DNA from: Sphingobacterium olei
GTDB taxonomy: Bacteria; Bacteroidota; Bacteroidia; Sphingobacteriales; Sphingobacteriaceae
NCBI RefSeq assembly: GCF_005048855.1
Contig: NZ_SUME01000003.1
Location: forward strand, 124,001 to 188,000
Reading direction: 5' to 3'
DNA: 64,000 nucleotides
Made by a program: the position numbers and the translations under genes. Below the pieces are notes generated by a model. That model ran no database searches. It was not told where the DNA came from and was given only the letters and a program-made list of their open reading frames with translations. Shown piece by piece: positions 29,201 to 37,451 of the stretch; the stretch's first letter is position 1; every line of letters starts with the position of its first letter.

Positions 29201-29539
29201 AGCCGATGGAGACACGAAGGCGATCAGACGGATATTCCGAGAGCTTTATTTAATGAAGGATACAATACCTTGGGATCGGATCGCTTCGTGGAGGATGCGT
29301 CCTTTATAAGATTGAGATCGGTTTCTGTGCGCTATTCCTTTCCGAAACCGTTTATCAACCGGTTTAATATTACGCGGTTTGACGTCTTTTGTACGATGCA
29401 GGATTTATTTACATGGACTAATTATTCCGGTCAGGATCCAGAAGTCTCCCTGTCGTCTAATATATACATGCTCAGTGAAGATAAAGCGAGTACACCCAGA
29501 CCAAGACGATTCGCATTTGGTATTTTAGCTAATTTTTAA
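26291..29539 (+). CDS. SusC/RagA-type TonB-dependent transporter (operon D, first)
   Basis: 1082 residues. Signal peptide to about 20 (SAFAQ), carboxypeptidase-regulatory-like domain about 25-105 ('GTIRGEKNAPLQGASIFVEN'), then a weak TonB-box-like EEVTIV near 115, the plug ('IRIRGTSSLNGNSEPLIVVD', 'SIEVLKDAAATAVWGSRGAN') and a barrel ending in FAFGILANF. It imports oligosaccharides with its SusD, whose start is 10 bases downstream of the stop. The usual VVVGYG stretch after the N-terminal domain is missing, though the plug itself is normal. The substrate is probably a pectin fragment, judged only from the promoter shared with pectin enzymes. Confidence 0.95.
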   Translation: MRLQILILVALSSFIFSAFAQSSKVLIGTIRGEKNAPLQGASIFVENKENRNLKGASTDALGQYQIEVPAGDGLTIVIACIGFKSTRIPYSGQGSINITLIVDDQSIEEVTIVREGGAKNDMGISFRNQVSATERFDMKELEAMPFASIEAGLQGRLANVDIISSADPGARSSIRIRGTSSLNGNSEPLIVVDGIPYPTTINDDFNFSTANDEDFGALINISPNDIESIEVLKDAAATAVWGSRGANGVLLFTTKKGRKGKTQFAFSSKIDVKREAETIPMLDGGQYVSMVQDAIWNTVNDLGYQGSTAYLNMLYNTNEIKYDPNWNYFNEYNQNTNWTDLVTQVGHFEDNSLSISGGGDKATYRVSLGYLNDVGTTIGTKLNRYNSLVSVNYRFSNKFNISSDLSYSRSIQNSNWTGKDVASPRGIAMNRMPNMSPYVIDEYGFYSDQYFTPRINFQGSFLGESKSSIYNPVAMVNESINQTTGEQARAIFRAQYNILPFLSYTGTIGFDIRSNKSRKFLPQSVTGVIWTDPFFNRGSDLMSDALHLNTENKFIYNKNFGEDHNIVGTQLFQTNESRNFSYASETSGNASASLSDPTAGGAVISMGSGNSMTRSMGAISSLYYAYKNKYIINGIYRWEANSAISAQHRWKGFPAFGVAWQLGDEEFMKQFDFLDMAKLRFSWGQSGNGPTGAYTYMGVFQPITPGYMDMTAIRPTRIQLDNLKWETITQTDIGIELSFFKDRLHFTGEIYNRLTTDLLNKDVKLPSSTGFTEMKFYNSGEMVNKGWEIIFRGDIFRAKDFTLSADLNFSRNQNEVLELPENRQFEQYNFDNGNYAHKIIEGNPLGSFYGYRYLGVYQNETETFARDLNNNVIYDLMGEAVYMQNGNRKVYPGDAKYQDMDGNGVINQYDIVYLGNAMPLFNGGAGISVRYKAFSLTTNFHGRLGQKVVNRVRIDTENMRGMNNQSTAVLSRWRHEGDQTDIPRALFNEGYNTLGSDRFVEDASFIRLRSVSVRYSFPKPFINRFNITRFDVFCTMQDLFTWTNYSGQDPEVSLSSNIYMLSEDKASTPRPRRFAFGILANF

Positions 29540-29549
29540 TTTGTAAGCT

Positions 29550-31010
29550 ATGAAGATAATTAAATATACAGTAGTCCTATTGGCCGTGTTGAGTAGCTCA
29601 TGTAGCAAGTGGCTGGATCTCTTGCCAGAGAATGAACAGGTAACGGATAAATATTGGAACACGAAAGAAGAGGTGGAAGCTGTACTTGGATCGGCCTATG
29701 TCACCTTACAAAAATCGGTCAACCCCATGATAACCTGGGGCGAGGCCAGAGGGAATATGCTTTCCACCGGTGGCTTCATACCCGTAGGTTTGAACGATTT
29801 CAAAAATTTAAGGCTACTTCCTTCCAATGAAATGGTCAAATGGGGAGATTTTTACCAGATTATCAATTATGCCAATATGGTGATACGCTATGCGCCGGAT
29901 GTAGTGGAGCGGGATCCCTCGTTTAACCCAGCCGTAATGAACTCGTTTTTGTCTGAGGCCTATTTCTTGAGGGGATTGAGTTATTTCTATCTGGTTCGCA
30001 ATTTTGGGGAAGTTCCCCTGATCCTAGAACCGTATATGAACGATAGTCAGCCGTACGAAGTGAGGAAATCTTCACAGCAGGACATCTATAATCAAATCGT
30101 CCTTGATCTGACAACCGCATTGGAGAACAGCAAAGATATATGGCCGACCGTATGGGAAACCAAAGGTCGCTCTACCTCCAATGCAATTCATGCGACATTG
30201 GCCGATGTCTATCTGTGGACCGAAGAGTATGATAAAGCGATTTTTTCCTGTAATGCGGTACTCGAATCCGGACGTGTCGGGCTAATTGAAGGCGTGGTAA
30301 ATGCACGTAACAATTGGTTTACAATCTTCAATCCGGGTAATTCGAATGAGGGTATTTTTGAAATCCAATTTGACTTTGCAAAACAGCAGACCAATAATTT
30401 TACAACTATTTTCGGTGCATCTTACAATTGGATTATCTCTCCTTATGGCTTGGCCCTTTTCCAGGAAAATCCGGAAGATATCCGTGGCCTACGTGCAACC
30501 TACGCAGCTGACCTCAAGCTGTGGAAATATATCGGTGCAGAGGGAAATACAACGATCCCGAGGCCTCAAAGCGATCAAAATTTTATACTGTATCGTGTAG
30601 CCGATATTTATCTGATGAAAGCCGAAGCACTGCTTATGAAAGGGGAGAGTTCCTATCCTGCAGCATTGGAATTGATTGCAGCAGTCCGTTCCCGGGCACA
30701 GATCTCTAGACCGATCACACCAGGTTCCACGGAGCTGGAGATGTTAGCGTTATTGATGGACGAACGTGCGCGCGAGTTTGTCGGAGAAGGTAAGCGCTGG
30801 TACGACCTTTTGCGTGTTGCAAAGCGCAATAATTATGCGTATAAGGATTACCTTATCGATGAAGTTATGGAAGGGATGACGGGAGGATCTGCCCCAGTGG
30901 TACGCTCCATATTAATGAACGAAAATGCCCATTATCTGCCTATTCATCAGGATGAGATACGGAATAATAAACTCTTGGAACAGAATCCCTATTATGCACC
31001 TCTAAACTAA
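29550..31010 (+). CDS. SusD/RagB-family lipoprotein (operon D, first)
   Basis: 486 residues, a typical SusD length. Lipobox SSSC after MKIIKYTVVLLAVLS. Helical TPR-like N-terminal part ('SEAYFLRGLSYFYLVRNFGE' near 131-150), a 'NAIHATLADVYLWTEEYDKA' helix near 213, and the C-terminal signature 'DERAREFVGEGKRWYDLLRV' near 410-430. It acts as the glycan-binding lid on the SusC encoded just upstream. The next gene starts within 10 bases, so expression is coupled. Confidence 0.95.
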   Translation: MKIIKYTVVLLAVLSSSCSKWLDLLPENEQVTDKYWNTKEEVEAVLGSAYVTLQKSVNPMITWGEARGNMLSTGGFIPVGLNDFKNLRLLPSNEMVKWGDFYQIINYANMVIRYAPDVVERDPSFNPAVMNSFLSEAYFLRGLSYFYLVRNFGEVPLILEPYMNDSQPYEVRKSSQQDIYNQIVLDLTTALENSKDIWPTVWETKGRSTSNAIHATLADVYLWTEEYDKAIFSCNAVLESGRVGLIEGVVNARNNWFTIFNPGNSNEGIFEIQFDFAKQQTNNFTTIFGASYNWIISPYGLALFQENPEDIRGLRATYAADLKLWKYIGAEGNTTIPRPQSDQNFILYRVADIYLMKAEALLMKGESSYPAALELIAAVRSRAQISRPITPGSTELEMLALLMDERAREFVGEGKRWYDLLRVAKRNNYAYKDYLIDEVMEGMTGGSAPVVRSILMNENAHYLPIHQDEIRNNKLLEQNPYYAPLN

Positions 31011-31019
31011 GTGAAGAAG

Positions 31020-32636
31020 ATGGAAAGATTAGCAATTATGATAAAATCTCCGCTATATATGATTATCGCAGGTATCCTGTTCTTGACAGGCGCCTGCAAA
31101 GATGCTTATGAAGATAATACGTATATGGCATACGAAGAAAAGCCAATAGCTTTATTGCTCAAAAGTGATCCTGATGGCAAGTATGCACTGTGGGTGGAAA
31201 TATTGGAAAAAGCAGACCTATATAATACGTTGAACCTTGCCCGTATTTATACTTTTTTTGCACCGACAAATACCGGTGTAGAAAGGTATTTGCAAAAGCT
31301 TGGTCTTTCGTCTGTATCGCAGATGACCAAGGAGGACGCCAATTATTTGGTAAAATATCACTTGATTCCGGGTGCTCAAATTGATCTCGGGCAATTCCAA
31401 AGCGGAGCGATCAACGATTTGAATGCAACAGATGATAACCTGTATATTGAGTTTAGGGAGCTCGGGCTGGAGGCAGTATATCTCAACAGTGAATCCCGGA
31501 TCAATACCTTTGATATCAAAGCGACGAATGGTATCATACACAGTCTTGACGATGTGCTGGTGCCCTTGACGGCAACTATTTACAACCGGTTGGAAGATCC
31601 TAAATTTAGCGTTTTCCGGGAAGCAGTGGTCGCAACAGGTTTAGACGAAATCCTGAACCGGGTATATACCGAGGCTGTGGACCAAAATGGGGAGCCTATA
31701 CAGCAACGGTTTAAGTATACCACATTTGCGGTTTCCAACAGTACCCTTGCCAAAGAAGGTATACAAAGCCTGCAGGATTTGGTTCAAAAACTAGAAGTGC
31801 CAAGTGGTTCAGATTATAAAAATCCCGAGAATGGCCTGTATAAATATGTAGCCTATCATATATTGGCGCAACAGCGCTCTTACGGAGATTTGGGAAAATT
31901 CCCGGAAGGTGTGCATACCATGAATTTTGAAACGATGGCAGCCAATGAATTGATGAAAGTCTCTGAAGGGCCGTCGGAATTGGTTATTAATGCCACAACA
32001 GACATGCAAAGTTATATCCAATTTGTCGAATTTAATATTGTCGCCAAAAACGGAGTCGTGCATGAGGTAGACAATTGGATGCCGCTGTTTTTGCCGGAGC
32101 GCGTGCAGGTTATTTGGGAGTTTACCGACTATCCTGATGTCGCTGCCAATGTGACCAACTACAGAAAATCAGACTTAGGTGCGCAATATAACAAAACATT
32201 TACAGCCAGTGAGTTGACCAGTATCAAATGGCAATCTGTCCCGGAAAACCGAGCTGATGTATTGATCTATCGAAATAACAGATCAAACGATGGGATTTGG
32301 TATACAGGTACACTGAACTGGGATCACTTTAGAGTCACGCTAGGCGAGTCTGGCTGGATAGAGTTCAAGACACCTACGATTGTAAGGGGGAAATACCGAG
32401 TTACCTTTGTCTGGGTCAGCCCGGCATCGAGTACGAATTCGGGAATATGCTCATTTATCATGGATAATCAGACCTTAAATCCGCGATTTGTTATTTCCAA
32501 TACAGCAGAAGGCAAAAGGACGCAGGTTTTGGGTGAGGTCGATTTTCAGGAGACCACATCGCATACACTGCGCATACTATCGTTGGATGGCAGGTTGATC
32601 ATCCTGGATCATATCGTTTTTGATCCTATTGACTAA
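31020..32636 (+). CDS. FAS1-domain lipoprotein with C-terminal beta-sandwich
   Basis: About 538 residues from the ATG at 31020; a GTG at 31011 touching the SusD stop and an ATG at 31038 are alternatives. Lipobox TGAC. Two FAS1 domains: the first at about 35-190 ('YTFFAPTNTGVERYL', 'VKYHLIPGAQ', 'IHSLDDVLVPL'), the second at about 190-365 ('YTTFAVSNSTLAKEG', 'VAYHILAQQR', 'NGVVHEVDNWMPLF'). The last ~170 residues are a beta-rich module ('GKYRVTFVWVSPASS', 'HTLRILSLDGRLIILDHIVF') that looks like a carbohydrate-binding-type sandwich. A related layout is seen in the next gene, so the two are probably paralogues. Likely surface-exposed and working with the flanking SusC/D pairs. Confidence 0.85.
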   Translation: MERLAIMIKSPLYMIIAGILFLTGACKDAYEDNTYMAYEEKPIALLLKSDPDGKYALWVEILEKADLYNTLNLARIYTFFAPTNTGVERYLQKLGLSSVSQMTKEDANYLVKYHLIPGAQIDLGQFQSGAINDLNATDDNLYIEFRELGLEAVYLNSESRINTFDIKATNGIIHSLDDVLVPLTATIYNRLEDPKFSVFREAVVATGLDEILNRVYTEAVDQNGEPIQQRFKYTTFAVSNSTLAKEGIQSLQDLVQKLEVPSGSDYKNPENGLYKYVAYHILAQQRSYGDLGKFPEGVHTMNFETMAANELMKVSEGPSELVINATTDMQSYIQFVEFNIVAKNGVVHEVDNWMPLFLPERVQVIWEFTDYPDVAANVTNYRKSDLGAQYNKTFTASELTSIKWQSVPENRADVLIYRNNRSNDGIWYTGTLNWDHFRVTLGESGWIEFKTPTIVRGKYRVTFVWVSPASSTNSGICSFIMDNQTLNPRFVISNTAEGKRTQVLGEVDFQETTSHTLRILSLDGRLIILDHIVFDPID

Positions 32637-32656
32637 AAATATAAAAGTAGACGTTA

Positions 32657-32721
32657 TGAAACCATCATGATTTTTCAGAATCTGTTCAGAATATACATTG
32701 ATGAAAAATCTGATAGCTTCA
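32657..32721 (+). other. Stem-loop between two FAS1 genes
   Basis: TGAAACCATCATGATTTTTCA (32657-32677, the arm includes perfect GATTTTTCA) pairs imperfectly with 32702-32721 (TGAAAAATC then TGATAGCTTCA), around a 24-base loop. There is no T-run, so it may be a partial terminator or an mRNA-processing or stability element inside operon D rather than a full stop. Confidence 0.5.
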
Positions 32722-32749
32722 TCACCTTTAAAAAATAAATAATATACAG

Positions 32750-34321
32750 ATGAAAAATATTGTATTATTCCTGATTGCACTTAGCACGGTTTTGATGAGT
32801 GCATGTCAAAAAACATGGCAGGACCACTACCGGGATCTTGAGGAAACGGAGGTAGTGTCCCCATTGAATGTTTTGGACTATCTTGAAACACAGACTCAAT
32901 ATTCAGCATTCGTGGCAAAGCTGAAGGAATATGGACTGGACAAGGAGCTGGAAAGAGACCACACCCTAACGGTGTGGGCGGTATCCAACGAAAAAATGAT
33001 GGCATTGAGTAGTATGGACTTTGACGAAGAGTATATACTGAGATATCATATCAACAGTCTGGTATTTGACAAGACGAAACTAAAAACTGGCCTGCGGTTG
33101 ATGACGTTCAACGGGAAGTATCTTTCTGTGGAAGTCAATGGAGATCAAGTCCATGTTGGGGACGGCACGATTATCAAGGGAAATCAATTGTGTAAAAACG
33201 GGGTTGTTCATGAGATCGATCAATTGCTGTCGCCGGATATTAGTATCTATGACTATATCGAGAATCTGGGAGATAGCCATTCCATCATCAGGGACACGAT
33301 CTTGGCCATGAACGATACGATCTTTGATTTGGCGAATAGCATACCAATCGGTGTAGATTCTAAAGGGAATACCGTATATGACTCTGTTTTTTCGATCACC
33401 AACCCGATTTTTTTGAGGTCAAATATTATGTCAGAATTTGCACAGGTGACCATGTTTTTGCCCAGTAATGAAGTGATCGAGGATTGCTTTGCGAATCTGG
33501 GCGAGCTATACGGACAGTTTGGTAAGGCATTTTTACGGGCAGACTCGCTTATTGCCTATACTTGGATCAAAGAAGCAATCTTTTACAACAAGGTCATAGA
33601 GAACTACGGCACGGAAGATTTAACTTCAGCTTTCAGTAGGTTATGGAAGCCAGATATACAGCAGGCAGACCCTGATTATATGCGCATGAGTAACGGAAGG
33701 ATCTACAACATTACGAAATTAAAGATTCCGAACAATGTGCATATCTCCATGATTAAGCAGCTGTTTCATTATTGGGAGTCCGTACCGGATGATATCAAAC
33801 CTAGTCTGTTTACAACGACTGACATAACCAGTATCGTTCCTACAGTTACTGATAATGTGAACTTTCCAGCACTGGGGATTACTGGTTATCCCTATCGGTA
33901 CTTGCTGATTCAGGGAGATGCAGCGGAAGCATCTGTGCCATCCCTGGATTTCACGGCCATCATGTTGGAACAAGATGCGACTGGTGCGACAACCTACAAG
34001 GTGGTGGAGGTGCCCGCGGGCGAATACAACTTGTATATGGGATTCAGGGCGTCGGGTCACCCCTATCTAAATATTTACTTCAATGACGTATTGGTGAGGA
34101 GCGGCCTCAATGTAAGCCAATCCAACCCCTGGAATTATGACCGGAATACCAATACGACTCCCGGCGTGTCCAACCATAACGGATGGGGCGGATTAGTCGG
34201 CACGGTTAACGTGGAAGGGGAAGGAATGAACTCCTTCAGGATCAAGATCGAGTATTCGAGTGGAACGAAGACCCTTCGACCGTATCACTGGACCCTGGTA
34301 CCAACAGCAAATAATTATTAA
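32750..34321 (+). CDS. FAS1-domain lipoprotein with C-terminal beta-sandwich, paralogue of the preceding gene
   Basis: 523 residues; lipobox MSAC. First FAS1 unit at about 40-165 ('LTVWAVSNEKMMAL', 'LRYHINSLVFD', 'NGVVHEIDQLLSPD'), a more degenerate second one at about 170-335 ('VTMFLPSNEVIEDCF'). About 340-523 form a beta-sandwich with 'VPAGEYNLYMGFRASGHPYL' and 'FNDVLVRSGLNV', reminiscent of carbohydrate-binding modules. It is preceded by a 113-base gap with a stem-loop and followed 20 bases later by the second SusC. By position it is the equivalent of the SusE/SusF-type accessory binding proteins of Bacteroides, but unrelated in fold. The ligand is unknown. Confidence 0.83.
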   Translation: MKNIVLFLIALSTVLMSACQKTWQDHYRDLEETEVVSPLNVLDYLETQTQYSAFVAKLKEYGLDKELERDHTLTVWAVSNEKMMALSSMDFDEEYILRYHINSLVFDKTKLKTGLRLMTFNGKYLSVEVNGDQVHVGDGTIIKGNQLCKNGVVHEIDQLLSPDISIYDYIENLGDSHSIIRDTILAMNDTIFDLANSIPIGVDSKGNTVYDSVFSITNPIFLRSNIMSEFAQVTMFLPSNEVIEDCFANLGELYGQFGKAFLRADSLIAYTWIKEAIFYNKVIENYGTEDLTSAFSRLWKPDIQQADPDYMRMSNGRIYNITKLKIPNNVHISMIKQLFHYWESVPDDIKPSLFTTTDITSIVPTVTDNVNFPALGITGYPYRYLLIQGDAAEASVPSLDFTAIMLEQDATGATTYKVVEVPAGEYNLYMGFRASGHPYLNIYFNDVLVRSGLNVSQSNPWNYDRNTNTTPGVSNHNGWGGLVGTVNVEGEGMNSFRIKIEYSSGTKTLRPYHWTLVPTANNY

Positions 34322-34341
34322 CCAACTTTTTAAGTAAGTTT

Positions 34342-37300
34342 ATGAGAAATAGAGCTAGAGGCTTATATAGATTAATTTTAACTTCAACAGTAGTGTTGGG
34401 TACCCTGCCCATATTTGCACAGACTATTATTTCAGGTAAGGTTTTGAGCTCATATGACAAAGCACCTATTCCTAATGCGGTAGTTAGTATAGTCAATACA
34501 TCGCACAACACACAGACCAAGGCAAACGGAACTTTTCGGTTTGAGGATCTGGATACTTTTCCTTCCACGATCAGGGTCTGGAGTCCGGGATATTATGAAG
34601 CCATTGTTGAGGTTTTGGGTCGTACTGAATTTGAAGTTACTTTGATTTCTGAAGGCCGGATCAAGTACGACAATGTCATCGACGGCGCCTTTTCAGAGAA
34701 AAATAGTGCTTATCTGCAAAGTACGGACTACCGAGCGGGGGCGATAGGTATTGAAAACGTATTGGTCGGCGAGATGGCTGGTCTTCGCATCACGAATAAA
34801 AGTGGGATGGTCTCCGAAGGAGGAACAATCAATTTTAGAGGTGCGCGCTCTTTTGAGGCGGACAATTCGCCCTTGATCGTCATTGATGGGATACCTTTTC
34901 TACCGGACGCGACCAATTCGCCCATAATAGGCGCATACTCACGCGGAATATTGAGCGCGATCAATGTCAATGATATAAAAAGTGTGCGTCTGCTCAAAGG
35001 TGCGGATGCAGCTCGATACGGTTCATTGGGCTCCAATGGCGTATTGTCCTTGGAAACCTCTTCCTCATTGGATCTGCAGACCGTGATCGAGTTTAAAGGA
35101 AATTACGGCGTAGCGCATAATTTTAGGACTATCCCAGTATTGGGAGTGAGTGATTACAAAAGTTATTTGGGTAACGTAGGGATGACGGAGTACGATGATA
35201 TGGGACAGCTCCTGAATAATTTTCCTTTTCTTCGTGATGATCCAAACTATTTTTACAATTACCTCTATAACAATACAACAGACTGGCAAGACCTCATTTA
35301 TAGAAATGCCTTCGTCACCGACAATCACCTGCGTGTGAAAGGTGGGGATGCAGTCGCAAAATATGATCTTTCCCTCGGGGTATTGAACCAAAACGGAGCA
35401 TTGGATCAAACAAGAAATACGAGGTACAGTACCCGCATGAATACAACCGTTGCGTTGGGCGCTAAGTTTGACCTGAATGCTGCGATGGGACTGACTTATG
35501 CGACGTCCAAGTTGCAGGAGCAGGGCATATCACGAGAGACCAATCCGGTATTGGCGGCCATGTACAGGGCACCGGTGCTAAGCCCTTATAAGAAAGATCG
35601 GGATAACAATCTGTTGCCAGACTATGATGCCATAGGGTACTTTGGGGTAACCAATCCGGTAGCACTGTTAAACGACGGAAATGTGAGTTCGGATATATAC
35701 GATGTATTTGTCAACGCGAACCTAATTTATAAGGCTTCGGCGAACTTACGGTTTACCGGAACAGTGGGTTTGTTTTCAAATTATACCCGGCAAGCTCTTT
35801 TCGTGCCGGGATTGTCTAGCGGGACGGTGGCACCTCTGGAAGGAGGAATCGCCCTCAATACGGCTAGGGCTGGGGAGGGGCAAACCTCCAATATTTTCTT
35901 AGGAGTGAACACCCTATACGACAAGACTTTTGGGCAAGATGTTTGGCAGATTGGTGGAGGTATACAGTCCATCATGAGCTCGCAAGAATATGATGCGGGA
36001 TCTGGACGGAATACCAGTTCAGATTTTTACAGAACACTGAACTATACGAATGCTGCGGGCAGGATGTTTTGGGGGTACAGTGAAAAATGGAACTGGTTAA
36101 GTTTCTATGGATTTTCCAGCTACAACTTTCGCAATTTGGTGAAGGTTGATGCTTCCCTGAATGTGGACGGCTCTTCGGTATCGGGTAATACTGCCAATCG
36201 CTTTGGACTATTTCCCGCGGCAGATGTGTCGTTCCTGATGAGCAATTATGGAGGAATCAAAGATGTCGAAAGTATCAATAGTCTGATTCTGAAATTAGGG
36301 TACTCGAAAACAGGAAATAGCCGGTTCTCTTCGAAGCTCTCCAAATCGTATTATTCCAGCCAATTGTACCGACAGTTGGCCGGTGTTGTCGTCGGCAATA
36401 TCCCAAATACCGGAATACAATGGGAGGATAACCAAAACGTGCAGGCTAACCTTATCTTTTCAGGTTTTGACAGAAAGTTCAACCTAAATGTCGGCTATTA
36501 TTATTCAAAATCTTCAAACCTGTTGAATATGTTCCCTGTTTCCCCTATAGCGGGTATCGATCGGGTCTATATCAATGGCGGACAGATTGATAATCATGGA
36601 TTAGAGGTGGATTTAAACCTTTCTGTATTGGATAATCGGACTTGGTCTTTAGCCATCGGTGGAAATATTTCTACGCTGAACAGTACGGTTAAGCAGCTTG
36701 TCGGAAACAGTTCCCTAATTGTCGATCAGCCCGATGAGGTGCAACGTATTAATATGGTCGGACAATCTCCGTTTTCTTTCTATGGATACGAATTTATGGG
36801 TGTGATTTCGAGTCAGGCAGAAGCACAAGCACATAACCTGACCGATTTTAGAACTCAGGCTTTTGAAGCGGGGGATGCCTTGTTTAATGATGTCAACCAG
36901 GATGGTGTTATCGATAAGCAGGATAAACAATTGTTGGGGAGTAGCCTGCCGAAATTATTTGGCGGAGGGTCGGTCAGTTTGCGGTATAAGCAATTCAACC
37001 TTCAAGGTTATATGAGCTACAGTCAAGGTGGCCGGATGTACAATGGGCTTCGTAGGAGCTTGGAATCGCAGGATGGTTGGGCTAACCAATCAGAAGCAAC
37101 CTTACGGAGGTGGCAAGCTGATGGACAGGTGACCGATATCCCGAAAGTACAGTACGGCGATCCAATGGAAAATGCGCGGTTTTCAAGTCGTTGGATAGAA
37201 GATGCATCCTATTTGAGGTTGGAAAATTTGATATTCTCTTATAGCATCTCCAAAAGTAGAATTAAAGCATTGAGTAACTCGGAGTGGTATATCGCAGGTG

Positions 37301-37440
37301 AAAATTTATTTACATGGACCAATTATCTTGGCTTGGATCCCGTGACCGAATACGCCAATCAGGTGGAGTATACAGGCTTAGATTACGGTAAAGTTGCGTT
37401 GCCAAGGACATTTAAAATCGGTGTGAACATTAAGTTATAG
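34342..37440 (+). CDS. SusC/RagA-type TonB-dependent transporter (operon D, second), divergent N-terminal linker
   Basis: 1032 residues. Signal to about 26 (PIFAQ), carboxypeptidase-like domain to about 95, plug ('INFRGARSFEADNSPLIVID', 'SVRLLKGADAARYGSLGSNG'), barrel ('NSLILKLGYSKTGNSRFSSK', 'FNDVNQDGVIDKQDK'), end 'FKIGVNIKL'. Between the N-terminal domain and plug there is no recognisable TonB box or VVVGYG motif; instead there is a polar ~45-residue linker with an 'RIKYDNVIDGAFSEKN' stretch. The plug core has LLKGADAARYGS where most family members have LKDASATAIYGS. It may be a diverged or specialised transporter. Its SusD follows after 11 bases. Confidence 0.93.
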   Translation: MRNRARGLYRLILTSTVVLGTLPIFAQTIISGKVLSSYDKAPIPNAVVSIVNTSHNTQTKANGTFRFEDLDTFPSTIRVWSPGYYEAIVEVLGRTEFEVTLISEGRIKYDNVIDGAFSEKNSAYLQSTDYRAGAIGIENVLVGEMAGLRITNKSGMVSEGGTINFRGARSFEADNSPLIVIDGIPFLPDATNSPIIGAYSRGILSAINVNDIKSVRLLKGADAARYGSLGSNGVLSLETSSSLDLQTVIEFKGNYGVAHNFRTIPVLGVSDYKSYLGNVGMTEYDDMGQLLNNFPFLRDDPNYFYNYLYNNTTDWQDLIYRNAFVTDNHLRVKGGDAVAKYDLSLGVLNQNGALDQTRNTRYSTRMNTTVALGAKFDLNAAMGLTYATSKLQEQGISRETNPVLAAMYRAPVLSPYKKDRDNNLLPDYDAIGYFGVTNPVALLNDGNVSSDIYDVFVNANLIYKASANLRFTGTVGLFSNYTRQALFVPGLSSGTVAPLEGGIALNTARAGEGQTSNIFLGVNTLYDKTFGQDVWQIGGGIQSIMSSQEYDAGSGRNTSSDFYRTLNYTNAAGRMFWGYSEKWNWLSFYGFSSYNFRNLVKVDASLNVDGSSVSGNTANRFGLFPAADVSFLMSNYGGIKDVESINSLILKLGYSKTGNSRFSSKLSKSYYSSQLYRQLAGVVVGNIPNTGIQWEDNQNVQANLIFSGFDRKFNLNVGYYYSKSSNLLNMFPVSPIAGIDRVYINGGQIDNHGLEVDLNLSVLDNRTWSLAIGGNISTLNSTVKQLVGNSSLIVDQPDEVQRINMVGQSPFSFYGYEFMGVISSQAEAQAHNLTDFRTQAFEAGDALFNDVNQDGVIDKQDKQLLGSSLPKLFGGGSVSLRYKQFNLQGYMSYSQGGRMYNGLRRSLESQDGWANQSEATLRRWQADGQVTDIPKVQYGDPMENARFSSRWIEDASYLRLENLIFSYSISKSRIKALSNSEWYIAGENLFTWTNYLGLDPVTEYANQVEYTGLDYGKVALPRTFKIGVNIKL

Positions 37441-37451
37441 GATGTAATTTT

